NCBI GenBank assembly: GCA_012960755.1
Contig: DUAT01000036.1
Span: 1-64,000, forward strand
Direction of reading: 5' to 3'
Length of the DNA stretch: 64,000 nt
DNA from: Gammaproteobacteria bacterium
GTDB lineage: Bacteria; Pseudomonadota; Gammaproteobacteria; Pseudomonadales; Azotimanducaceae_A
The number at the start of each line of letters is the position of its first letter. Position 1 is the stretch's first letter. A program made the position numbers and the translations under genes. Positions 25,128 through 33,252 of this stretch are shown here, one piece after another. The notes under the pieces were generated by a model, which was given only the letters and a program-made list of their open reading frames with translations, did no database searches and was not told the origin of the DNA.

Positions 25128-26618
25128 CTAATCAACAATTTTTATCAATTGCCCGGGTTCAGGCTGCCCATCGGGATAGAGCCCATTCATTACCCGCAAC
25201 TTGTCCAGCGCATAGTTGGTGATGGGAGACTCTGCCGCCAACTGTTCCATTGTAGTTTCTTCTTCCGCTCGAACAACTTGAATCTTGGGTACCTTCGCAA
25301 CTCTCCTGTCCTCCTTGTCCATAGCATCGAAGCTAAAGATAGTTTTGATAAAGTCCCGGTCGGATGCGATTTTACGCAAGTCGTGCTTTCCAGCCCCTGT
25401 CAGGATAAACACCAGTCGCTTTCTGGTGTCGTATAGAACCGCCACTCGCAAGGGCCTTGGTCCGAAGGGGGAATCTGCCCGGTCCGCGATACCGATAAAC
25501 CCTTTCAGGTCTGAAATAGTAACATCCCGTCCATCGCGAATATTCATTCCGAGATTTTGCTCCAGGTACTGTCTGGGAGTCAGGTTCTTTACCATTCTGC
25601 CGGTGTTTATCGCAAAAACAGCATCAGCCGTGACTGATACCGCCTGTACGCCACGCTTGGTGGTCTCGATCCTCCAGCCATCGGGAAAGGACATCTTTAC
25701 GCCCAGCCTCGGATGGTAGAACGTATTTTTGCGGACGACCCCAACCTGTCGCATGTCTCCATAGGCTAATCCATTTAGCTTCTCTAGAAACTCATCCGAG
25801 CGTATGAACTCATCGAAGTCTTCCAACAACTTCAGGGATTCTCTAACCGCCTCCTTGTATCGCGTATCATGGTCAGGATGCGTTGAAAGGAAACCGTGAT
25901 AAACATTCGGCGATCTTTTTTCGATTCTAGCCTGTTCTATCTCGATTCGGTCATTTGCTTTTAGAACCTCAATAGTCTTCAACATCGCTTCCGGCGAATA
26001 GCCTGCTTTCGCCATGTATTGCGCACCCACCTGGTCGGCTTCCAATTCGAATTCACGGCTGTAACCTTTCAGCAGGACGCCCCCAAAGATATTACCCAAT
26101 TCATAAACGCCCGGGGTGCCGGTGGCCATAGCTGCGATGGTAGATGCCACACTCAATGCCTTGCCCCGTGACTGTGACCTGAATGCATGCTTCTCGGTGA
26201 CATGGGCTACCTCGTGACCCAGGACAGCGGCAAGCTCGGATTCCGAATTCATATGCGCCAACATGCCACGGGTGATGTAGATATACCCACCCGGCAAGGC
26301 AAATGCATTGATGATCTCATTGTTTAAAATGGTGAAATGGTATTCAAGCCCGGGTCGACTACTCTGGGCCGCCACCCTCTGACCCACCATTTCAATATAG
26401 GTCTGCAGATCCTTATCCCGGTACACACCATACTGGGCAACAATCTTCAGGTGTTCCTGCTGACCAAGTTTAATTTCTTCTTCTTCTGAAACAGCCCACG
26501 CCATACCTGCGACACCCAGGGCGATGCTGGCCAGGGTACCGACCCACAGGCTTCGAGCGAAACAACCAATTCTAAGGTATCGAGGTGACATAACTTTTAT
26601 CCAGGCTGTATTCCCCAT
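25128..26618 (-). CDS. M48-family zinc metalloprotease with LysM-like tail
   Basis: A 496-residue secreted M48 protease. I chose ATG 26618 because a strong Shine-Dalgarno (AGGAGG, complement of 26621-26627) sits five bases before it; GTG 26669 has none. A signal peptide follows (LGVAGMAWA). The zinc motif HEVAHVTEKH starts at residue 135, with the third ligand in FELEADQVGAQYMAKAGY. A C-terminal beta domain is followed by TMEQLAAESPITNYALDKLR...PGQLIKIVD, a LysM-like module for peptidoglycan. Family members (BepA-type) control outer-membrane proteins. It converges on the lipoprotein gene and diverges from the TPR gene at 26881. Confidence 0.92.
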   Translation of the reverse strand: MGNTAWIKVMSPRYLRIGCFARSLWVGTLASIALGVAGMAWAVSEEEEIKLGQQEHLKIVAQYGVYRDKDLQTYIEMVGQRVAAQSSRPGLEYHFTILNNEIINAFALPGGYIYITRGMLAHMNSESELAAVLGHEVAHVTEKHAFRSQSRGKALSVASTIAAMATGTPGVYELGNIFGGVLLKGYSREFELEADQVGAQYMAKAGYSPEAMLKTIEVLKANDRIEIEQARIEKRSPNVYHGFLSTHPDHDTRYKEAVRESLKLLEDFDEFIRSDEFLEKLNGLAYGDMRQVGVVRKNTFYHPRLGVKMSFPDGWRIETTKRGVQAVSVTADAVFAINTGRMVKNLTPRQYLEQNLGMNIRDGRDVTISDLKGFIGIADRADSPFGPRPLRVAVLYDTRKRLVFILTGAGKHDLRKIASDRDFIKTIFSFDAMDKEDRRVAKVPKIQVVRAEEETTMEQLAAESPITNYALDKLRVMNGLYPDGQPEPGQLIKIVD

Positions 26619-26786
26619 CAGCCTCCTAATGCTTTGGACCCGATTCTTCTGCAAAAGGTTCGAAATCACAAGAAATACTTAATGAAAAGCCTGATTTAAC
26701 CCACGTCAGTAGCCTTTCTGTACAAGTTTCCTGTAAGCCGCTGGTATAGACTGGGTATGTAAGTAGGCATTGAAATCAATTGTGTA

Positions 26787-26809
26787 ACCTGCCGGTCACA
26801 ATGGCAGGT
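26787..26809 (+). promoter_or_regulatory. Small hairpin in divergent promoter region
   Basis: ACCTGCC (26787-26793) and GGCAGGT (26803-26809) form a perfect 7-bp stem with a 9-base loop, about 70 bases before the ATG at 26881, in the shared region between the M48 gene and the TPR gene. It could be a leader stem or an operator; nothing further can be said. Confidence 0.3.
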
Positions 26810-26880
26810 CCTATGGGGAAATAGCTTTAATTCCAGAACTGGTTGATAATGTTTCTTAAATGGGAGAACGGCTCACCTGT

Positions 26881-28254
26881 ATGCTTGATCGTTTACTAGT
26901 CGTCGTTTTAACAACGGCTACTGCCGTGTTAGCGGTGTCATCTGAGGCTGCCAGTGTCAACTCGACGGCGGATTTGACAGCGCCGGATGAAGCTTTAATT
27001 TACGAAATCAATCAGGAGTACGACCATGCCATTGGTGGCTACAAGGCAGACATTGAAAGCACCGAAGAACACATCGGTCCTTTTGCTGAAGAGTTGATCG
27101 ATCCACTCATGGGACTGGCTCGAAGTTACAAAGCGATTGGCGACTATGACTCCTCCATCAAGGCAAGCGAACGGGCGCAGCACCTTTCACATCGGCATGA
27201 TGGTGTGTATTCCTTGCGCCAGCTTGAAATGATGGATCTGTTGACAGAAATCAACCTCAATAGCCGACAAGCCGAGGAGGCAGACAAGAATCAGCTGTTC
27301 GCCCTGTTTATCGCCGAGCACAACTATGACAGAGACTCAATGGAAATTCTCCCGGCGCTGGAGAAGATGAGTCACTGGTATGTTGAAACGGGCCAATTCA
27401 GTCGCGCATTCAAAACCCTTGATCGCAGCGAGCAGATTGTTACGCAGAACCGGGGTGCAACTGACCCGTTACAGTTTCCATCGATTATTATGCGCGCAAA
27501 GATTAAACGCTTAATGCGCTCATGCTGCAGCCACAAGGTTCTCGAGGAAGCCCTGGTTATTATCCAGGCTAATCCCAATATTTCTAACGAATGGCGTAGC
27601 CAGGTTTATGTGGAACTGGCTGATGCCTATTCCGTGATTAGAAACGAAGCTGGCGCAGATAACTACTACCGATTGGCCTGGGCTGCCATGGGCGAAAAAG
27701 ATCGTCAGGAGAACTTTGCCCACCCGCAGGAAATCGCCTTGTCCAAACCGTTGACTGATAGCAACCGATCATCCAACGTTCGGATATTTCGGATTGAAAA
27801 AGACCGTTTTGGCCAGGCTCAGATGGCGCAATTAACGCCCCAGGAACAATTGGTATTTGAAGCACTACCACCCCAGGAGTTCCTCTTACCTCTTAACAGT
27901 AACGATTATAAAGTCCGGATAAAAGACAGTCGATACAGGGATCCGTATGACGACGAAAAAGTCATTCGGGTCGTGGGACACCCTTTCCAGTTCGTTCACA
28001 AGCAACTATTGAATATTCTTCCGTTGAGCTTGCAGGGAGATGATGCCCTGTTTCGGATGGGTATCGAACTCAACTTTACGGTCGGTGCAAATGGCGATCT
28101 GTCCGATATTGAGGTGAGCACGGCCGGTTTACCGTCAAAGTTGACAAGACTGATGAGGCAGGTACTTCGAAAGGCAACTTTTCGCCCGCGGTTGGTAAAC
28201 GGTGAGCCTGTCGCGACCAGTCATGTAACCCTGTACCAGACGTTCGAGCCATGA
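26881..28254 (+). CDS. Periplasmic TPR protein with TonB-like C-terminal domain (paralogue 1)
   Basis: A 457-residue exported protein. MLDRLLVVVLTTATAVLAVS is a signal peptide; I prefer ATG 26881 (GGAGAA upstream) to 26860, which adds seven residues. Residues ~50-290 are helical TPR-like repeats (ELIDPLMGLARSYKAIGDYD, RAQHLSHRHDGVYSLRQLEM, PALEKMSHWYVETGQFSRAF). The last ~80 residues (RMGIELNFTVGANGDLSDIE, RQVLRKATFRPRLVNGEPVA) have the TonB C-terminal fold motif. It is not a real TonB: there is no membrane anchor or Pro-rich stretch. The next gene (28371) is a paralogue. Confidence 0.85.
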   Translation: MLDRLLVVVLTTATAVLAVSSEAASVNSTADLTAPDEALIYEINQEYDHAIGGYKADIESTEEHIGPFAEELIDPLMGLARSYKAIGDYDSSIKASERAQHLSHRHDGVYSLRQLEMMDLLTEINLNSRQAEEADKNQLFALFIAEHNYDRDSMEILPALEKMSHWYVETGQFSRAFKTLDRSEQIVTQNRGATDPLQFPSIIMRAKIKRLMRSCCSHKVLEEALVIIQANPNISNEWRSQVYVELADAYSVIRNEAGADNYYRLAWAAMGEKDRQENFAHPQEIALSKPLTDSNRSSNVRIFRIEKDRFGQAQMAQLTPQEQLVFEALPPQEFLLPLNSNDYKVRIKDSRYRDPYDDEKVIRVVGHPFQFVHKQLLNILPLSLQGDDALFRMGIELNFTVGANGDLSDIEVSTAGLPSKLTRLMRQVLRKATFRPRLVNGEPVATSHVTLYQTFEP

Positions 28255-28370
28255 GGAGGAAACAGAAATTAGAACCAGTAACCAGATCATTAAGCAGAAT
28301 AATACAATGTTAATTCAAGACGAAGATTAAGAGATGAAGCATTAGAGACATTACTTTCGAGACTTAAAGT

Positions 28371-29762
28371 ATGAGAATTTTCTACCGACACGCAATGTTA
28401 GTCATCACCCTGATACTGGTCAGTACCAGGGTATGCGCGATGTCTACCGACAACATGTTCCGGCAGGTTGATTTGGCTAATTCAAACCTCAACACCCAGC
28501 ATAAACTCCTGTTTACGCATCTCGACAATGAAACGCTGGACCTGGCAAGAAGTGTCGCCCTTGATCTCGCTGAAGAGGTGTCGAAAAACTTCGACATTGA
28601 CAGTGTCACCTATGCAAAAGTGCTTACCAATGCCGCAATTCTTGATTCACTCTCCGGTAATGAGTCTGAAGCGTTGATTAGCCTCAACAAAGCAGTGGAA
28701 CTGATTGAAGCAGTAAACGTATATCATGCTCACCTCTTCAGGATTCTGATGGCTCGCGCATATATTGAGACCACGCTAAAGCAATTCGATGTCGCCACGG
28801 AAACACTTCGACGCGCACAACACATCTCACATCGCCAGGATGGCGTCTACACAAGATTACAACTTCCCGCAGTGAACAACCTTGCTGCAATACAACTGCA
28901 ACAGGGGTTTCATGAACGTGCCGATTTACAACAACGCTTCAACCTGAAAGTCAGCGAGCAGGCTTTTGGGGTCAATGGAGAAGAACTGTTACCGACCCTG
29001 GAGAAACTGGGCGCCTACTTCGCAATGCGCGGCTATTCGGTATCACAATACGGTACGACAGAAAACCGCATGTTTCGGGACCAGTTGTTCCGTCAGTCTG
29101 TTAGCCTTTACAACCGTTCTATTTCAATTATCGAAGACAAGTACGGCACCGACGACCTGCGACTGGTCAAGCTTCTCATCGGACTGTCAAATGCAAGGTT
29201 CAAGCAGGGTGCACCCCGAAACCTGACCAAAGAACCCATGGAACGGGCGTTGAGCATCGTTTCGACCCATCCGTCGACTGATGAATCTGACATCGCCAAA
29301 TCTTTTGTTAACCTGGCCGACACTTATATTATTACTTCCGACCACCGGGCGAAGGAGGTTTATTTGCAAGCCTGGCAGGTACTCGCGGATCACCCGGAAT
29401 ACGATGAACTGCGTTATGAGCTGTTCGGTAAACCAAAAAGACTGTTTCCAAAACGCAGGATCCAACCGGTACTCAATCGTTTTCCAGCCAGTGTCCAACC
29501 GGGACACAAGTTGTTTATGGATTTAGAATACGATGTGCGATCAGATGGACGAGTACAAAACGTCAGAGTCATTGACAGCAACATACCTAACGAACAAAAA
29601 AGAGTGTTCAAGGGCATTATTTCAAAAATGCGATTTCGGCCAAGAATTGTCGATGGGGAGCTTTTCGAAACGAAGGGTCTCAGTCTGCACCAGATCTTCC
29701 GGGTTGTCGGACAGGCCCCAAGCGTCGGGATATCGCTGAATCCCAGCCCGATCCCCCGATGA
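28371..29762 (+). CDS. Periplasmic TPR protein with TonB-like C-terminal domain (paralogue 2)
   Basis: A 463-residue paralogue of the preceding gene with the same order: signal peptide (MRIFYRHAMLVITLILVST...CA), TPR-like helices with the shared RAQHISHRQDGVYTRLQLPA (compare RAQHLSHRHDGVYSLRQLEM upstream), a helical middle, and the TonB-like end MDLEYDVRSDGRVQNVRVID ... GIISKMRFRPRIVDGELFE. It follows the first copy after 116 bases of AT-rich spacer with no gene. A tandem duplication is likely. The role is unknown; the domain usually contacts an envelope partner. Confidence 0.85.
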   Translation: MRIFYRHAMLVITLILVSTRVCAMSTDNMFRQVDLANSNLNTQHKLLFTHLDNETLDLARSVALDLAEEVSKNFDIDSVTYAKVLTNAAILDSLSGNESEALISLNKAVELIEAVNVYHAHLFRILMARAYIETTLKQFDVATETLRRAQHISHRQDGVYTRLQLPAVNNLAAIQLQQGFHERADLQQRFNLKVSEQAFGVNGEELLPTLEKLGAYFAMRGYSVSQYGTTENRMFRDQLFRQSVSLYNRSISIIEDKYGTDDLRLVKLLIGLSNARFKQGAPRNLTKEPMERALSIVSTHPSTDESDIAKSFVNLADTYIITSDHRAKEVYLQAWQVLADHPEYDELRYELFGKPKRLFPKRRIQPVLNRFPASVQPGHKLFMDLEYDVRSDGRVQNVRVIDSNIPNEQKRVFKGIISKMRFRPRIVDGELFETKGLSLHQIFRVVGQAPSVGISLNPSPIPR

Positions 29763-29773
29763 GCCGGAAATAT

Positions 29774-30430
29774 CTACAGGGTGCCAGTTATCAGAAACTC
29801 TCTTAACTGCTTGGCCAGCGCCTTGCACGCCGCGTTGCCGGGCCTGGCTAAAATGGGTATAGGTAAAATCAAACCCGCAAGGTAGGAGGTACCATTAGCA
29901 TCGGCACTAATCTCACCTGCTGTCGTCAGATTCTGAAGGTCCCAGATCGACGCTTCATAGGATGCATCCTGCTCCCAGTAGGTGACGCCAAAACAACCGC
30001 CACCAAAGGTGCTGATGGTACAACTGAAACTACCACCTTTGTCGACAGTGATAGTATCGCCGTCAATCCATGCCAGGTAGCGTACATTTGATGCTGTGAT
30101 CCTGTCCTGCACGCCGGGCTGGGCGAACAACTGGGCCAGGTCATCGCTGGAATCAGGTGCTGTTCGTGGCTCGAACCACGGATAGAGTGAATCCTTAAAT
30201 TCATCCTCGGGAATCAACCTGATTGAATTTGGACCTTTGCTGAGCTCATCAGAAAGACACTCAGTAAAACTCTCCTCGGTCTCACGGTCGTTGTAGCTGG
30301 CGCGACCGAGTATTACCAGTGCATCATTGCTTCGGATGCCTGTATTGGCCGTCCTTGATTGCTCAATCCTGGCGGTTACGCAACCGGTCAGCACGAGTGT
30401 GAGTAACAACATGACGATGATTGCTCTCAC
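29774..30430 (-). CDS. Small lipoprotein, second of a coupled pair
   Basis: A 218-residue lipoprotein. The GTG start at 30430 overlaps by one base (TAGTG) the stop of the upstream gene and has AAGGAG nine bases before; the longer frame from 30460 is less likely. The signal peptide RAIIVMLLLTLVLTGC ends in lipobox LTGC. The mature part starts with a helical stretch and then GGSFSCTISTFGGGCFGVTY, a Gly/Cys-rich beta segment with two Cys; ASIWDLQNLTTAGEISADAN follows. I do not recognise the family. Both members of the pair appear on the minus strand between the TPR pair and the large operon. Confidence 0.8.
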   Translation of the reverse strand: MRAIIVMLLLTLVLTGCVTARIEQSRTANTGIRSNDALVILGRASYNDRETEESFTECLSDELSKGPNSIRLIPEDEFKDSLYPWFEPRTAPDSSDDLAQLFAQPGVQDRITASNVRYLAWIDGDTITVDKGGSFSCTISTFGGGCFGVTYWEQDASYEASIWDLQNLTTAGEISADANGTSYLAGLILPIPILARPGNAACKALAKQLREFLITGTL

Positions 30431-31038
30431 TAGTCTGCTCCTTCCCGTTGAGCTAGCCATGCAACAATCGCCGGTTGTTGACTAAGTTCGATTGCGATCC
30501 GCGTGCCACCATCGCGAATCGCCAGCATAGTCGCTTCACCCAATGCGTCCCCTGAGCCAAAAAGCCCAGCTTCACTCTTGCCATAGCCTACAACCACATA
30601 CTCCGCCACATTCTCGTTGTTCTGATTTAAAACGATAATGCGGTAATGAATGGAAGCCGAGAAGAATTTTAACCCGGAGATACCCGGCGTCAGAAAACCG
30701 TATTTTTCGATTCTGGGAATCACCAGACCGTCAAGTTCAGACTTCTGCTCCTCGGTTAACTCCGGGGAATTAACCTCGACGACGGATTTGAACATTGCAC
30801 GGGTTAATTTTCGAAAAAACGACAGGTTCTGCTCGCCCAGATCAATATTCCAGGTGCCTTCTTCCCGAATCGCTTCTGTATGAACAAAATTCCTGAACCT
30901 CTCATCATAATAAACACCAACATCGGCTGGTATTTTAGCAACCAGGGGTGTCGGCACGGTTCCTTCAACCACAACGTTGGTCGTGCACGCGGACAGGGCT
31001 ATTATCGACAGCAATAAGCTAGCTGAGAATCTGACCAA
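30430..31038 (-). CDS. Small lipoprotein, first of a coupled pair
   Basis: A 202-residue lipoprotein with signal peptide MVRFSASLLLSIIALSAC and lipobox LSAC. The mature domain looks alpha/beta (VGVYYDERFRNFVH, helix LSFFRKLTRAMFKSVVEVN, strand SASIHYRIIVLNQNNENVAE, TIRDGG-type turn and a C-terminal helix). I do not recognise the family, but the layout (short N-terminal beta segment, helix, edge strand) resembles lipoproteins that act as accessories of envelope complexes. It is transcribed away from the operon at 31429; the 390 bases between hold both promoters. Confidence 0.8.
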   Translation of the reverse strand: MVRFSASLLLSIIALSACTTNVVVEGTVPTPLVAKIPADVGVYYDERFRNFVHTEAIREEGTWNIDLGEQNLSFFRKLTRAMFKSVVEVNSPELTEEQKSELDGLVIPRIEKYGFLTPGISGLKFFSASIHYRIIVLNQNNENVAEYVVVGYGKSEAGLFGSGDALGEATMLAIRDGGTRIAIELSQQPAIVAWLAQREGAD

Positions 31039-31428
31039 ACCTTTACTCCCTTATTTTCTAATCCCTGACCTTTCCGATAAGACCGGTATCCTTACGCTAA
31101 TATTCAGTCTCTAACGGCGCGACGTCAACCACTACCTTACGATCGGTACGATTCAATGAAAAAATCTCGCAACTTTTCACAGTAAGATCGCAACTGGACG
31201 GTAGAAAGCCCTTACATTGAGGCTAAATTCCCCAACAAACGCATTTTTTTGAACATTTCAGCCGAAAATCAGGTCAAACTCTAATCAGGGATAAATAACC
31301 CCGAATCATTCAGGTAAACTTCATGTTCAGAGTGACACACTACTCGAATTGAGAATATGACACGATAGAGAATATTTGGCGCTATTAGGGTTAATTTTAC
31401 CGTTTAAGAATACTCAGAAGGAGGAGTT
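31039..31428. promoter_or_regulatory. 390-bp divergent regulatory region of the lipoprotein pair and the large operon
   Basis: There is no gene here. It is AT-rich next to the operon start. The direct repeat GAGAATAT (31351-31358 and 31368-31375, 17 bases apart) lies 54 to 78 bases before the ATG at 31429 and could be a paired activator or repressor site. AAGGAGGAG just before the ATG (about 31418-31426) is a very strong Shine-Dalgarno. I see no confident -35/-10 pair. Confidence 0.4.
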
Positions 31429-33195
31429 ATGGACAAGCTAAACAAGCCTGGGGGTTACTGTCCAGAGTTCGAACCTGCTGTTAAGAAACTGCTCCAGGCA
31501 TTGATTGTCATCGCCTTGCTGGGCCTGGCTGCCTGTAAATCGCCCAGTTCGTCCACACCACCGCCCCCTTCACCGCCACCCTCATCGCCACCATCGTCTT
31601 CACCGCCTTCTTCTTCACCACCCAGTTCCACACCGCCGTCTTCGAGCCCGCCATCGTCTTCACCACCGTCGTCTTCACCACCGCCATCGAGTCCTCCTTC
31701 ATCGCAACCGCCATCGAGTTCGCCACCATCGAGTTCGCCGCCATCGAGTTCGCCGCCGAGCACTCCATCATCATCACCGCCCTCAACATCAATGCCAGAT
31801 CCAACGGCCAAAAGCGAACCTTCGTCCCCGAGTAGCTCACCTCCGGGTGAAAAAGGAGAAAAAAGTCAGGGCAAGTCTCAACCCGGAGACCAGGAAACTG
31901 CAGAACAAAAAGGCGAAAGACAAAAAGCGGGCGCTGACCTTCAGCAAGCAGGAGAAAAAATCGCACAGGCTGGCGCTCAAATCGGCGAACAAGCCCAGGC
32001 CAGCGGTAGCAATGAACCTCCCATGTTCCCCAGTGAGCCTTCCGACAAGTCAGGCTCGGAGCTACCTGACCCTTTGATTCCGGAAACAGATTCAACCTCA
32101 GAAAGCGAAGAACTCGTTTTTGATGAAAGTGAGTCAAGTAGTAGCAGTTCAAGTGAAAGTGCCGAATCCGAACCCTCTTCTGATGTTGCCGGCAATGAAT
32201 CCAGTGCTGAATCAGCAGACGGCAGCCCTCCCAGCGGCGAGCAAGCTATGGAAGAAGGTATGCCCGGTGGTAGTCCACCAGGCGGAGAGGAAACCATGGA
32301 TGACCTGGCTGGGGGCAACCCACCGGGCGGTGATAATGAATCAATAGACGACATGGTTGGCGGAAATCCTTCGTCAGGTGATCCTTCCGCCGGTTCACCT
32401 CCTGCTGGTGGGCCCATCGGAGATGAATTAGCCGACGATATCGTAGCCGCACAGGAAGCCCTGGAGCAAGCGGGTATTGCGTTACAACAAGCCGGTGCGG
32501 CAGTGGCAGGCGCCGAATCAGACGCAGACCTTATAGCGGCAGAGAGTTTATTATCCAAGGCACGCATTGCCATTATTATCGCCGAACAGGATCTCGGTGC
32601 TCTCGGGGATGCCCAGGATCAACCAATCGGTGATCCAAGTGCTGGAGGCAACGGAGATGATCCATACCAGGACACCGAAGCCGCGTTGCAGGATGCCAAT
32701 GTGTTACTTGTGATCGCCACGCAGGCTGTACTGAATGCCAAGACCGGGTTGCCGGACTTCCCCCCGGGAACGCCAACTGCCGGGGTACTCGGCGAGGGAA
32801 CGGGAGAAATAGGATCATTGGATCAGGAACTCGAGGAGTCACTGGTGATTTTCGAGGGTAGAATCCAGGACGCGCGTGCCACAGTGATCGATACCACCCC
32901 ACCACCAGTCACAGACTCCACCAGGCAACGACAACCCGGTGATCGAGGCCAGGATCTGATGGAGGTACCGGAAGATGCAGAAATCGGAGGGACAGGTGGA
33001 AGCAATGCCAGTCAGAAGCCGGAGGACCAGATTGCCTCAAATCAAGTAAACCCTGCAATCCCTGAGGATATTCCAAGTCCACAGGGCGATGACATAGTTG
33101 CGCAACAGCTAAGGGAAGCCGCCATCTCAGAATCTGATCCCGATCTTAAAGAAAAACTCTGGGACGAATATCGTCGCTACAAATCAGGTCTGTAA
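31429..33195 (+). CDS. Ser/Pro-rich surface lipoprotein, first gene of the vWA-stator operon
   Basis: A 588-residue lipoprotein. The signal peptide LLQALIVIALLGLAAC ends in lipobox LAAC (Cys36); the 20 residues before it are an unusual N-terminal extension. Residues ~40-120 are a Pro/Ser tract made of irregular SSPPSS/PPSSSPPSS units. The rest is very acidic and Ser/Glu/Gly-rich (SESEELVFDESESSSSSS, EGMPGGSPPGGE), with a helical island QEALEQAGIALQQAGAAVAG and a matching one near ATEAALQDANVLLVIATQAV. It looks like a long flexible linker between the membrane and another structure, not an enzyme. The antisense ORFs over it are shadows. Confidence 0.85.
   Translation: MDKLNKPGGYCPEFEPAVKKLLQALIVIALLGLAACKSPSSSTPPPPSPPPSSPPSSSPPSSSPPSSTPPSSSPPSSSPPSSSPPPSSPPSSQPPSSSPPSSSPPSSSPPSTPSSSPPSTSMPDPTAKSEPSSPSSSPPGEKGEKSQGKSQPGDQETAEQKGERQKAGADLQQAGEKIAQAGAQIGEQAQASGSNEPPMFPSEPSDKSGSELPDPLIPETDSTSESEELVFDESESSSSSSSESAESEPSSDVAGNESSAESADGSPPSGEQAMEEGMPGGSPPGGEETMDDLAGGNPPGGDNESIDDMVGGNPSSGDPSAGSPPAGGPIGDELADDIVAAQEALEQAGIALQQAGAAVAGAESDADLIAAESLLSKARIAIIIAEQDLGALGDAQDQPIGDPSAGGNGDDPYQDTEAALQDANVLLVIATQAVLNAKTGLPDFPPGTPTAGVLGEGTGEIGSLDQELEESLVIFEGRIQDARATVIDTTPPPVTDSTRQRQPGDRGQDLMEVPEDAEIGGTGGSNASQKPEDQIASNQVNPAIPEDIPSPQGDDIVAQQLREAAISESDPDLKEKLWDEYRRYKSGL
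31545..31790 (+). repeat. Ser/Pro-coding short tandem repeats
   Basis: About 245 bases of reiterated CCACCGTCGTCTTCACCGCC-like units in multiples of three, coding for alternating Ser and Pro blocks. The units vary, so this is a degenerate minisatellite. Changes in copy number would keep the reading frame. It is not a CRISPR array: there are no unique spacers. Confidence 0.8.
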
Positions 33196-33252
33196 TAGTT
33201 GCAGATAAAACAAAAGAGCAGTTACCGATTCAACAGATGACGGGTTAAAATC

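Noticed and set aside
26881..29762. TonB energy transducers.
   Set aside because: Both proteins have signal peptides and no membrane anchor or Pro-rich region; no ExbB/ExbD next to them.
31545..31790. Tandem short repeats that look like a CRISPR array at first sight.
   Set aside because: There are no unique spacers and the units code for Ser/Pro in frame.
31455..31811. A 118-codon minus-strand ORF opposite the Ser/Pro tract (GGGEDDGG-type).
   Set aside because: It is the mirror image of the Ser/Pro codons and has no start signal; low-complexity shadow.
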